DNA of 8,497 nucleotides from Caryophanales bacterium UBA3835 (GCA_002392945.1 DGHZ01000054.1:1-8497), one strand, 5' to 3'. Positions 1 to 5,785 are shown, counted from the first letter of the stretch. Translations and numbers: made by a program. Notes: a model not told the origin generated them from the letters alone.

Positions 1-128
1 CTGATCAAATTATCATCATGGATAACGGTAGAGTTAACGCCATTGGAACTCATGATGAACTCTTAAAGAACAACCACATCTATCAAGAAGTCTATTACAC
101 CCAAAATAGAGTAGGGGGTGATAAATAA
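1..128 (+). CDS. ABC transporter ATP-binding/permease protein, C-terminal end only (partial)
   Basis: Only the last 41 codons are visible, read in the frame whose first full codon is at position 3 and ending in TAA at 126-128. The residues DQIIIMDNGRV followed by GTHDELL are the standard end of an ABC exporter nucleotide-binding domain: the strand after the H-loop and the 'G-x-H-x-E-L' segment. The gene begins outside the window. Its stop codon shares one base with the ATG of the next ABC gene (TAATG), so the two are almost certainly translated as a coupled pair. The arrangement of two consecutive half-transporters is typical of heterodimeric type IV exporters in Bacillota. Whether this subunit has a degenerate catalytic site cannot be seen. 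Confidence 0.9.
   Translation, partial: DQIIIMDNGRVNAIGTHDELLKNNHIYQEVYYTQNRVGGDK
111..120 (+). promoter_or_regulatory. Ribosome binding site of the second ABC gene
   Basis: A purine-rich run AGGGGGTG lies inside the last codons of the upstream ABC gene, 7 to 8 nt before the ATG at 128. It supports that start and indicates both independent initiation and coupling through the overlapping stop/start. Confidence 0.7.
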
Positions 129-2104
129 TGCCACCTGTTCGTATGAAAGAAAGAGGTAGAGCGAAAAAAGGCACTTTGAAGAATCTTTTAAAGTTGCTCT
201 TTAAGCTTTACCCTGCTCAACTAATTATTTCTTTAATTTGTTTAATCTTTAATGTTGCTGGTAACTTATGTAGCTCTATTTTTGCTGCTTTAATCACTAC
301 TGCTTTAACCGCTGCTGGAGCGTTTGGATATAATCCATTTGTCGATGTTTATTCTGTTAGAAGTATTTTTGGCTTCTCTATGAATACAAACGTTAGCTAC
401 TTATTAATCATCTTAGGCTGTATTTACGTTGTTGGTATTTTTGCAGCATGGACATGGAATAGAACAATGGCCATTGTCACCCAAAAATTCCTTAACTATT
501 ATCGAAAAGCTATGTTCTCCCATATGGAAGACTTACCAATTAAATATTTCGACACTCACGCTCATGGAGCGATTATGTCTTTATACACAAATGACATCGA
601 TACCATTAGACAATTTATCTCTCAAGCTTTGCCAAGCTTAATTCAAACTGGATTAACCACCATCTTTGTCTTTATCACAATGTTAATTGCCTCTGTTTGG
701 ATGACACTAGTCATTATAGGCGGCTTTATCATCATGTTATTTGTAGTAAAGAGTATTGGAGGTAATGCCTCTAAATACTTTATTAAACAACAAGCCTCAT
801 TAGCCAAAGTTGAAGGAATGATTGAAGAATCAATTAACGGCTTAAAAGTTATTAAAGTATTCTGTCATGAAGAAAAGAGCAATGAAGAATTTAAAGAACT
901 AAATGAAGAATTTAGATATAACTCCACTCAGGCTAATATACACGGCAATATCATGATGCCTATCATGGCGAATATCGGTAACTTCTTATACATTTTATGT
1001 GGCGTTATGGCCGCCTTAATATTTGTCTTTGGCTGGGAAAACTTATCCCTATCTGGCTGGACATCATTTACTGGGAAACAAGGTGCCGCCTTATTTGCGG
1101 GTATGATTGCCTTATTCTTAATGCAAAGTAGAGTGTTTGCTAATAACGTGAATCAATTCTCTCAACAAATAACTTTCATCGTTATGGGTATGGCGGGAGC
1201 CTCTAGATGTTTAGAACTCATGGAAGAAGAGAAAGAAAAAGATGAGGGCTATGTCTATTTATGTAACATTATTAGACACGAAGATGGTACCTTTGAAGAA
1301 ACTAGTGAACACACCCATGACTATGCTTGGAAATATCGTCATAAAGACGGAAGTTTAGAGTACCGCGAACTTAAAGGCGATATCTTACTTGATAATGTTG
1401 ATTTCTCTTATGACGGCAAGAAGCTTGTTTTACAAGGGATTAATATTTATGCTCATCCAGGTCAACAAATCGCTTTAGTTGGCGCTACTGGAGCCGGAAA
1501 AACCACGATTACTAACTTAATCAATAGATTCTACGATTTAGCGGATGGAAAAGTCCGATATGACGGAATTAATATCAACAAGATTAAAAAGGCCGATTTA
1601 AGAAAGTCGTTAGGTATTGTTTTACAAGACACTAACTTATTTACTGGTACAGTAATGGAAAATATCCGTTACGGCCGATTAGAGGCAAGTGATGAAGAAT
1701 GTATCAAAGCCGCCAAAATCGCTAACGCACACGACTTTATTATGCGTTTACCAGATGGATATAACACAATGCTAACAGGAGACGGAGCAAACTTATCTCA
1801 AGGTCAAAGACAATTACTTTCTATTGCTCGAGCAGCAGTTGCAGACGCTCCAGTCATGATTTTAGACGAAGCTACTTCTTCTATTGATACTAGAACCGAA
1901 AAGATTGTCCAAAAAGGTATGGATCAATTAATGGAAGGTAGAACCGTCTTTGTCATCGCTCATAGATTATCTACAGTTCAAAATTCTGATGCGATTATGG
2001 TCTTAGACCACGGCAAAATTATTGAACGTGGTAGCCACGATGATTTAATCAAACAAAAAGGTGTATATTATAAGCTATACACCGGTGCATTTGAATTAGA
2101 ATAG
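128..2104 (+). CDS. ABC transporter ATP-binding/permease protein (heterodimeric exporter subunit)
   Basis: A 658-residue half-transporter of the membrane. The N-terminal ABC-exporter transmembrane domain covers about residues 20-365, with hydrophobic segments near 22-62, 88-110, 170-207 (two helices), 280-302 and 318-335. The nucleotide-binding domain follows from about 415. It has a complete catalytic set: Walker A GATGAGKTT at 452-460, Q-loop Q500, signature LSQGQ at 556-560, Walker B VMILDE at 576-581 with catalytic Glu581, D-loop SSID at 584-587 and H-loop His612. This half should therefore form a consensus ATPase site. A charged linker of about 45 residues (370-415, with YVYLCN, HTHDYAW and a Gly-Asp turn) sits between the domains. 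From memory, similar linkers occur in a clostridial subfamily of these exporters. It pairs with the upstream gene, and a hairpin terminator follows immediately. The substrate (drug, peptide or lipid) is not inferable. Confidence 0.93.
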   Translation: MPPVRMKERGRAKKGTLKNLLKLLFKLYPAQLIISLICLIFNVAGNLCSSIFAALITTALTAAGAFGYNPFVDVYSVRSIFGFSMNTNVSYLLIILGCIYVVGIFAAWTWNRTMAIVTQKFLNYYRKAMFSHMEDLPIKYFDTHAHGAIMSLYTNDIDTIRQFISQALPSLIQTGLTTIFVFITMLIASVWMTLVIIGGFIIMLFVVKSIGGNASKYFIKQQASLAKVEGMIEESINGLKVIKVFCHEEKSNEEFKELNEEFRYNSTQANIHGNIMMPIMANIGNFLYILCGVMAALIFVFGWENLSLSGWTSFTGKQGAALFAGMIALFLMQSRVFANNVNQFSQQITFIVMGMAGASRCLELMEEEKEKDEGYVYLCNIIRHEDGTFEETSEHTHDYAWKYRHKDGSLEYRELKGDILLDNVDFSYDGKKLVLQGINIYAHPGQQIALVGATGAGKTTITNLINRFYDLADGKVRYDGININKIKKADLRKSLGIVLQDTNLFTGTVMENIRYGRLEASDEECIKAAKIANAHDFIMRLPDGYNTMLTGDGANLSQGQRQLLSIARAAVADAPVMILDEATSSIDTRTEKIVQKGMDQLMEGRTVFVIAHRLSTVQNSDAIMVLDHGKIIERGSHDDLIKQKGVYYKLYTGAFELE

Positions 2105-2112
2105 GAGAAAAA

Positions 2113-2143
2113 GAAAACGCTTCAAAGGAAGCGTTCTTTTTTT
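2113..2143 (+). terminator. Rho-independent terminator, probably bidirectional, between ABC and fakA-like genes
   Basis: The stem AACGCTTC (2116-2123) pairs perfectly with GAAGCGTT (2128-2135) around an AAAG loop. It is followed by C and seven T on the + strand, ending the ABC transcript. On the - strand the A-rich run at 2107-2117 gives a U-rich tail, so the same hairpin can end the convergent fakA-like transcript. Its T-tract runs into that gene's stop codon. Confidence 0.9.
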
Positions 2144-3827
2144 ATTCAATTGAGAATAAGTAATCGTAAACGTCTTGTCCTCCATCCATCACACCACATT
2201 CAAGATGTGGGAAGGATTCGGACAACATTTCTTGAAGTGAATCTTTTTCTTCTTCAGAAACGTTTTTGCCGCACAAGATGATCAATACTTCTTTCTCATC
2301 AATATCTTTAACTTTTCCAATTAAAGATTTAAGAGCTTCAAGTTTCTCTTTGTTACTCACTAAGAGTTTGCCGTCTAGTATACCAATATAATCACCTTTT
2401 TTGATTTCTACCTTGTTAACAGTTGTGTTTCTAATAGAGGTGGTTATTTCTCCACTACTGACACGGTCAATTGCTTCTTTAAAGTTACCAACAATGATTG
2501 TTAAGTCATCACTAGAATAATCAAGCATTGTTAAGGCGCTATAACATTGAGGAATGGTTGTAGAACAAATTACTTCTACGTGGCTTCCTTTATATAAGGC
2601 AGCAGCTTGTTTAGCGGCCATAATAATGTTCTTGTTATTTGGGAAGACAATGATGTTTTCGGCATCTAATGATTTAAAGGCTTTAATAAAGTCTTCAGTA
2701 GATGGGTTCATGGATTGTCCACCATCGATAATGGCATCGACACCAAATTCAGTAAATTGTTGTTTAATGCCGTCTCCGGTAGCAACAGCGACGACCGCAT
2801 ATTTTTTATGCTCTTTAAGTCTTTCGGCTTCAAGTTCCGTATCACCAATTTGTTCATTGTGTTGAAGAGCCATATTTTCAATCTTAATAGTGAGGAATTC
2901 ACCAAACTTACGCATATGGTCTAAAACTTTTCCTGGATCTTTAGTGTGAACGTGAACTTTGACCACACTATCATCACACAAAGCAACAATTGAATCACCT
3001 TTAATGTCATCTCCATTTAAGATATCAATGACTTCTTGAATATCGAAATTTTCAATATCAACTTTGGAGTTTTGAAGTCTTAAAATGAACTCAGTACAAT
3101 AACCAAATTTAAGTTCATCATCTGGTCCAAAAGCGGAGAAATCAACTGTGGAAGAAGTTTCTACACTAGTGTCAGATTTACTCTCTTCAATAAAAGATAA
3201 ATCAACCTCTTCGCCTTCTAAAAATTTAATCATTCCTTCAACGATTCTCACATACCCTGCTCCACCAGAATCAATGACACCTGCTTCTTTTAAAACAGGA
3301 AGTAAATTTATAGTATTTGCTAAACTTTGAGAGGCTTTTTGCAGGTGAAAATGATAAAAATCATTAATTGTACTGCTAAAGTCGATATGTTCAGCGGTGT
3401 ATTCAGTAGCTTCTCTAAAGACAGTTAAAATTGTGCCTTCTACCGGAGTCACAACCGCACCATAAGCTTGTTTAACACCAAGCTCATATGCTCTAACTAA
3501 ATCAATAGCAGTAGCCTCTTCTTTATCTTGGAGGCCTTTACAAATACCTCTAAAGATTTGACTTAAAATAACGCCAGAATTTCCTCTAGCTCCGAGTAGC
3601 ATTCCACTACTCATTGGTTTGCAAATGTCAGAGAGTTTATCAGAATTAACACCTTTAGCAGATGACACGCCTCCTTCAATGGTGTGACACATATTAGTGC
3701 CAGTATCACCATCAGGGACAGGGAAAACGTTTAAGTTATTAACTTCTTCGATATTATCTCTTAGGCATTTAGCCCCTGAAACCACTAGCGATTTAAATGT
3801 TTTTCCGTTTAATGTTTTAGTGATCAT
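2142..3827 (-). CDS. fakA: Fatty acid kinase subunit FakA-like (DAK2-domain protein, YloV family)
   Basis: A cytoplasmic protein of 561 residues, the usual length for FakA, the ATP-binding subunit that phosphorylates a fatty acid presented by a FakB (DegV) partner. The acyl-phosphate feeds phospholipid synthesis. The N-terminal DAK2 kinase domain (about 1-200) has the metal/nucleotide motif NVFPVPDGDTGTNM at 33-46 with Asp39 and Asp41, and the glycine motif LLGARGNSG at 77-85. The middle domain carries Cys244 and the HVH pair His292/His294, matching the zinc site described in FakA. The C-terminal part (about 340-561) is DegV-like. The start ATG is 5 nt after the degV stop. Only a weak GGTG precedes it at about 10 nt, so translation is probably coupled to degV. 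All expected motifs are intact. Confidence 0.92.
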   Translation of the reverse strand: MITKTLNGKTFKSLVVSGAKCLRDNIEEVNNLNVFPVPDGDTGTNMCHTIEGGVSSAKGVNSDKLSDICKPMSSGMLLGARGNSGVILSQIFRGICKGLQDKEEATAIDLVRAYELGVKQAYGAVVTPVEGTILTVFREATEYTAEHIDFSSTINDFYHFHLQKASQSLANTINLLPVLKEAGVIDSGGAGYVRIVEGMIKFLEGEEVDLSFIEESKSDTSVETSSTVDFSAFGPDDELKFGYCTEFILRLQNSKVDIENFDIQEVIDILNGDDIKGDSIVALCDDSVVKVHVHTKDPGKVLDHMRKFGEFLTIKIENMALQHNEQIGDTELEAERLKEHKKYAVVAVATGDGIKQQFTEFGVDAIIDGGQSMNPSTEDFIKAFKSLDAENIIVFPNNKNIIMAAKQAAALYKGSHVEVICSTTIPQCYSALTMLDYSSDDLTIIVGNFKEAIDRVSSGEITTSIRNTTVNKVEIKKGDYIGILDGKLLVSNKEKLEALKSLIGKVKDIDEKEVLIILCGKNVSEEEKDSLQEMLSESFPHLECGVMDGGQDVYDYLFSIE

Positions 3828-3832
3828 TTTAA

Positions 3833-4741
3833 TTATTCACCAACAACTTCAACTTTCTTACCAAAGAAATAAACGCCAACAGTTCCTTTACCAGTAGTAC
3901 CACCAATGATTGGTCCCATAGGAACAACATTAACTTCTTTGAATTTCACTCCGCTTTTTAAGTTAGCGACTAATAATTCAACATCTTCTGGTTTACATTC
4001 TGCTTCAGAAACCCAGCAAACACTATTTTCAGGATCAACAGCAAGTTCTTTAGCCATTTCTACGATTCTTAATAAGGCATTTCTTCTACCTTTTTGTTTT
4101 TCAATCGCGTAGTTATTACCTTTGGCATCACTAATTAGCATTGGTTTAACACCAAATAAGTTACCAAAGAAAGCTTTAGAAGCTTTAACTCTACCAGCGT
4201 TCTTTAAAGTGGTTAAGTTTTCCACAGTAGCGATTTGGTTATATTCAAGTTTATGTTCTTCTAACCATGCAGCGGTTTCTTCTAAGCTCTTACCAGCTTT
4301 TCTCATTTCATCAGCCTTTAAAAGCATCATACCTTGGCCCATGCAGGAGTTAAGTGGGTCAACGATAACCACTTTTCTTCCTGGGTATTGTTTTTCGTAT
4401 TTAGAAACTAATCTAGTAGCGAGTTGAACTGAAGCACTTAAAGCAGAACTACAGGAAATGTATAAAACATCTTCTCCAGCTTTTAAATGACGTCCAAAGA
4501 CTTCATCAAATTCTTGTTCACTAACTTGGCTAGTAAAGACTCTAGTTCCACTAGCGAGCATATCAAAGTATTCTTTATGAGTAATGCCTTCTTGCCAGTC
4601 TAAGGAAGCCCATACTTCATGTTCTTTCTTATCTTTTGAGGTCCATGAGACTCTCATTCTTGCATAATCAATATCATGTTCTTTTCTTAATTCAGGTGTG
4701 AGATCACAAGTTGAATCTCCAATAATTGCAAATTTTGACAT
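3833..4741 (-). CDS. DegV-family protein, FakB-like fatty-acid-binding subunit
   Basis: A 302-residue DegV-fold protein, close to the family's usual 280-300. FakB proteins bind one fatty acid in a tunnel and present its carboxylate to FakA. Visible family features are the opening strand with DST at 9-11 and DL at 13-14, the TSQ motif at 70-72 (ligand Thr/Ser loop), the serine loop CSSALSAS at 97-104, the GRVKASKAF segment at 183-191 with its conserved Arg184, and the C-terminal glycine loop at 276-288. An oddity is that the C-terminal loop reads GPIIGGTTGKG, where many FakB proteins have a histidine (GSHTGPG-like); here the position is Thr. It may therefore belong to a DegV subgroup with a different ligand or altered phosphotransfer. 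Direct adjacency to a fakA-like gene still supports the FakB role. Start choice is firm: AGGAGG lies 7 nt upstream of the ATG. Confidence 0.88.
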   Translation of the reverse strand: MSKFAIIGDSTCDLTPELRKEHDIDYARMRVSWTSKDKKEHEVWASLDWQEGITHKEYFDMLASGTRVFTSQVSEQEFDEVFGRHLKAGEDVLYISCSSALSASVQLATRLVSKYEKQYPGRKVVIVDPLNSCMGQGMMLLKADEMRKAGKSLEETAAWLEEHKLEYNQIATVENLTTLKNAGRVKASKAFFGNLFGVKPMLISDAKGNNYAIEKQKGRRNALLRIVEMAKELAVDPENSVCWVSEAECKPEDVELLVANLKSGVKFKEVNVVPMGPIIGGTTGKGTVGVYFFGKKVEVVGE

Positions 4742-4748
4742 TTTATGT

Positions 4749-4754
4749 CCTCCT
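4749..4754 (-). promoter_or_regulatory. Ribosome binding site of the degV-like gene
   Basis: A perfect AGGAGG on the - strand, 7 nt before the ATG at 4741. It fixes the start and contrasts with the weak site before fakA, consistent with the first gene driving translation of the operon. Confidence 0.88.
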
Positions 4755-4773
4755 ATTTTTCACAACATGATTA

Positions 4774-4802
4774 GTTATATATAAATATAAGAAATATATC
4801 AA
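4774..4802 (-). promoter_or_regulatory. Candidate promoter of the degV-fakA operon
   Basis: On the - strand TTGATA (4797-4802) is followed after 17 nt by TATAAC (4774-4779), which predicts a start near 4767 and a leader of about 25 nt carrying the AGGAGG. An alternative is TTGTCT (4804-4809), 16 nt, TATTTA (4782-4787). The region is very AT-rich, so chance matches are likely and the choice between the two is open. Confidence 0.45.
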
Positions 4803-4828
4803 TAGACAATAATTAGCATTTGCCTATT
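4801..4828. promoter_or_regulatory. Candidate TetR-family operator (28-bp imperfect palindrome)
   Basis: The half-sites AATAGACAA (4801-4809) and TTGCCTATT (4820-4828) are inverted repeats matching at 8 of 9 positions around a 10-nt centre. The site lies between the divergent degV-like and TetR genes and overlaps the candidate -35 elements of the operon and the candidate TetR promoter. TetR proteins usually bind such palindromes in the intergenic region of divergent targets. Binding is inferred; only the symmetry is seen. Confidence 0.5.
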
Positions 4829-4830
4829 AA
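4803..4830 (+). promoter_or_regulatory. Candidate promoter of the TetR-family gene
   Basis: TAGACA (4803-4808), 16 nt, TATTAA (4825-4830) is a plausible promoter giving a very short leader. A second -10-like TATAGT lies at 4839-4844 and would start transcription at or beyond the ATG, implying a leaderless message. Neither is strong. Confidence 0.35.
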
Positions 4831-4847
4831 ACGACATTTATAGTAAA

Positions 4848-5417
4848 ATGCCTAGTATGGAAGATTTAAGAATTAAAAAAACTAAGCACGCAATAGAAGA
4901 CGCAATGATGGAGTTAATTGAACTCAAAGGTTACTCTAAAGTGAAGCTAATTGATATCGCTAATAGGGCTCAAGTTAATAGGAATACTATTTATCTTCAT
5001 TATGAATCCAAGGAAGATATCGCTCTCTCCATTTTAAAAAGCTCATATGGAGAAAATACATTTACAAGTGACATTGATTCTTTATTCGAAAGAAGGATTC
5101 ATAAGTCTGATTTATATAGTTTCTTTGAAAAGTTAATGAATAAGGTCGATGAAAATATCGAACTATATCGTATCTTTTTAACCGATAATAGTCTTAGCGG
5201 TTATTCCATCAATATCATCTCCACAATTCAAACTCATTTGAAGAAATATCTAGTAGATTCCCCGAACAACACGAATCGAATCATCTATATTCTATCCGGG
5301 ATATATGGAGTAATTTCTAGATGGGTAATCTACGCAAAAGGAAGTAAGGTAGACATCGTTAAAGAATTAACTGATCTCACTTATTCAAATATCTTCAAAT
5401 TAGAACTTAAAAGATAA
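4848..5417 (+). CDS. TetR/AcrR-family transcriptional regulator
   Basis: A 189-residue protein with an N-terminal TetR DNA-binding domain: helix 1 from about 9, and a helix-turn-helix at about 33-56 containing KLIDIANRAQVNRNTIYLHY then ESKEDI, the family's most diagnostic segment. The C-terminal ligand domain (about 70-189) is divergent. Its general look, with a short YR-F motif at 107-110 and an aromatic-rich helix 145-162, recalls the DhaS-like TetR subgroup, but this is tentative. It is divergent from the degV-fakA operon, so the likely role is control of that operon and itself from the palindrome at 4801-4828, perhaps sensing an acyl or lipid ligand. No Shine-Dalgarno sequence precedes the ATG at 4848 or the alternative Met4 at 4857, which is unlike its neighbours. 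The start is therefore uncertain by three codons. Confidence 0.88.
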   Translation: MPSMEDLRIKKTKHAIEDAMMELIELKGYSKVKLIDIANRAQVNRNTIYLHYESKEDIALSILKSSYGENTFTSDIDSLFERRIHKSDLYSFFEKLMNKVDENIELYRIFLTDNSLSGYSINIISTIQTHLKKYLVDSPNNTNRIIYILSGIYGVISRWVIYAKGSKVDIVKELTDLTYSNIFKLELKR

Positions 5418-5418
5418 T

Positions 5419-5446
5419 AATCTCACAGAAAAAGTGAGATTTTTTA
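5419..5446 (+). terminator. Rho-independent terminator of the TetR-family gene
   Basis: AATCTCAC (5419-5426) pairs with GTGAGATT (5434-5441) around an A-rich 7-nt loop. A run of T to 5445 follows. It begins 2 nt after the TetR stop. Confidence 0.9.
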
Positions 5447-5459
5447 TTACTTGTAATAA
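5444..5459. repeat. 16-bp near-perfect palindrome
   Basis: TTATTAC (5444-5450) and GTAATAA (5453-5459) are perfect inverted repeats separated by TT. The 2-nt gap is too tight for a stable RNA loop, so it reads better as a DNA-binding palindrome than as a hairpin. It overlaps the T-tract of the preceding terminator. Its AT-rich composition makes chance occurrence possible. Confidence 0.4.
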
Positions 5460-5482
5460 CTAAATTCGCTAAAACTTTTTTT

Positions 5483-5501
5483 CGCAATTTTTGCGTTTTT
5501 T
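5483..5501 (+). terminator. Small hairpin with T-tail (possible second terminator)
   Basis: CGCAA (5483-5487) pairs with TTGCG (5491-5495) over a TTT loop, followed by six T. The stem is only 5 bp, so it is weak. It may back up the TetR terminator and insulate the next transcription unit. Confidence 0.4.
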
Positions 5502-5517
5502 CCACTCTGTATATAGT
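5489..5517 (+). promoter_or_regulatory. Candidate promoter of the small hydrophobic peptide mRNA
   Basis: A good -10 hexamer TATAGT (5512-5517) has only poor -35 matches (TTTTGC at 17 nt or TTTGCG at 16 nt upstream). The predicted start near 5524 would give a leader of about 147 nt before the peptide's ATG. This is the best + strand candidate between the TetR terminator and the small ORF. Confidence 0.35.
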
Positions 5518-5523
5518 GTAGGG

Positions 5524-5670
5524 ACTTGTCATAACTGACCGCAGTTAGAGGGTTTCTACTCTTCTAGGTTGATCTTGTATCGACTTAAGAAAATGTTCTT
5601 TGATGGCTTCTATTATATCTTAGGAAGATACAATGTATCGACTAGGAGGAATGTGGAAGGGAGGTTGATA
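5524..5670 (+). promoter_or_regulatory. Structured leader of the small-peptide mRNA
   Basis: This non-coding stretch has several pairings. A 6-bp hairpin TAACTG/CAGTTA (5532-5537/5542-5547) has an ACCG loop. A long imperfect hairpin then spans about 5560-5649: outer stem CTTCTAG/CTAGGAG (5561-5567/5642-5648, one G-U), middle stem TTGTATC/GATACAA (5575-5581/5627-5633), inner stem CTTAAGA/TCTTAGG (5584-5590/5618-5624, one G-U). The outer stem sequesters a Shine-Dalgarno-like AGGAGG at 5644-5649. Direct repeats TGTATCGACT (5576-5585, 5634-5643) and AGGTTGAT (5566-5573, 5662-5669) fall in the same leader. Folding of toxin mRNAs to block translation is common in type I systems; that this leader does so is inference. 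The 5' limit is not established. Confidence 0.5.
5657..5664 (+). promoter_or_regulatory. Ribosome binding site of the 22-residue peptide
   Basis: AAGGGAGG ends 6 nt before the ATG at 5671. It is one of the best Shine-Dalgarno sequences in the window and is the main reason to believe that this very short ORF is translated. Confidence 0.75.
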
Positions 5671-5739
5671 ATGGAATACATTATTATTCTGGCCCTATTA
5701 TCTATACTGGCTGCCATAATAAAAGGCCTATCTAGGTAG
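5671..5739 (+). CDS. 22-residue hydrophobic peptide, candidate type I toxin
   Basis: This ORF is ATG to TAG, 22 codons. The protein starts MEYIIILALLSILAA and ends with a short basic tail containing Lys18 and Arg22. Residues 3-17 are almost all Ile, Leu and Ala, enough for one membrane-spanning helix. Single-helix peptides of this size and charge pattern are typical membrane-acting toxins of type I toxin-antitoxin loci, but I do not recognise it as Fst, TxpA, Ldr, Ibs or a holin-like toxin. Support: a strong RBS at the right distance, a long structured leader, an opposing promoter just past the stop, and location in an otherwise gene-free 430-bp gap between terminators. Alternatives are a small membrane regulatory peptide or a chance ORF in a structured RNA. 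Confidence 0.6.
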   Translation: MEYIIILALLSILAAIIKGLSR

Positions 5740-5742
5740 GCC
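5721..5742 (-). terminator. Hairpin over the peptide stop codon, terminator-like on the - strand
   Basis: GGCCTA (5725-5730) and TAGGCC (5737-5742) form a perfect 6-bp stem with a 6-nt loop. On the - strand it is followed by TTTTATT, a short U-tail; on the + strand there is no T-tract. It sits about 10-25 nt after the predicted antisense start, so it could attenuate the antisense RNA or be its 5' recognition stem-loop. It overlaps the last codons and stop of the small ORF. Confidence 0.45.
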
Positions 5743-5756
5743 AACACCACATCATT

Positions 5757-5785
5757 AAAGTAAACCATTGCCAGCAAAATGTCAA
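5757..5785 (-). promoter_or_regulatory. Near-consensus promoter reading back over the small ORF (antisense RNA)
   Basis: On the - strand TTGACA (5780-5785) is followed after exactly 17 nt by TACTTT (5757-5762). The -35 is perfect, the spacing optimal and the -10 fair. Predicted transcription starts near 5750, 11 nt beyond the stop of the peptide gene, and proceeds antisense to it. It lies downstream of the glycosyltransferase terminator, and no ORF on its strand explains it. An antitoxin RNA is the natural reading. Confidence 0.6.

Larger units (their letters stand above)
5600..5750 (-). ncRNA. Putative antisense RNA to the small-peptide gene (3' end unknown)
   Basis: Inferred from the strong - strand promoter at 5757-5785. 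An RNA from about 5750 would cover the peptide's stop, coding region and RBS if it reads past the hairpin at 5721-5742, or be a very short RNA of about 30 nt if it stops there. I see no clear - strand terminator further along to fix its end, so the left boundary given is only nominal. No protein-coding potential is seen. Confidence 0.3.

Noticed and set aside
2554..2924. ORFs on the + strand (and one in another - frame) within the fakA-like gene
   Set aside because: They overlap a gene with full family motifs, have no RBS and no recognisable domain; they are frame shadows.
3906..4427. Two + strand ORFs opposite the degV-like gene
   Set aside because: Low-complexity antisense translations of a well-supported DegV protein; no RBS or domain.
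4775..4790. TTATAT-ATAA-ATATAA palindrome as operator
   Set aside because: Pure A/T sequence in an A/T-rich intergenic region; such symmetry is expected by chance, unlike the mixed-composition palindrome at 4801-4828.
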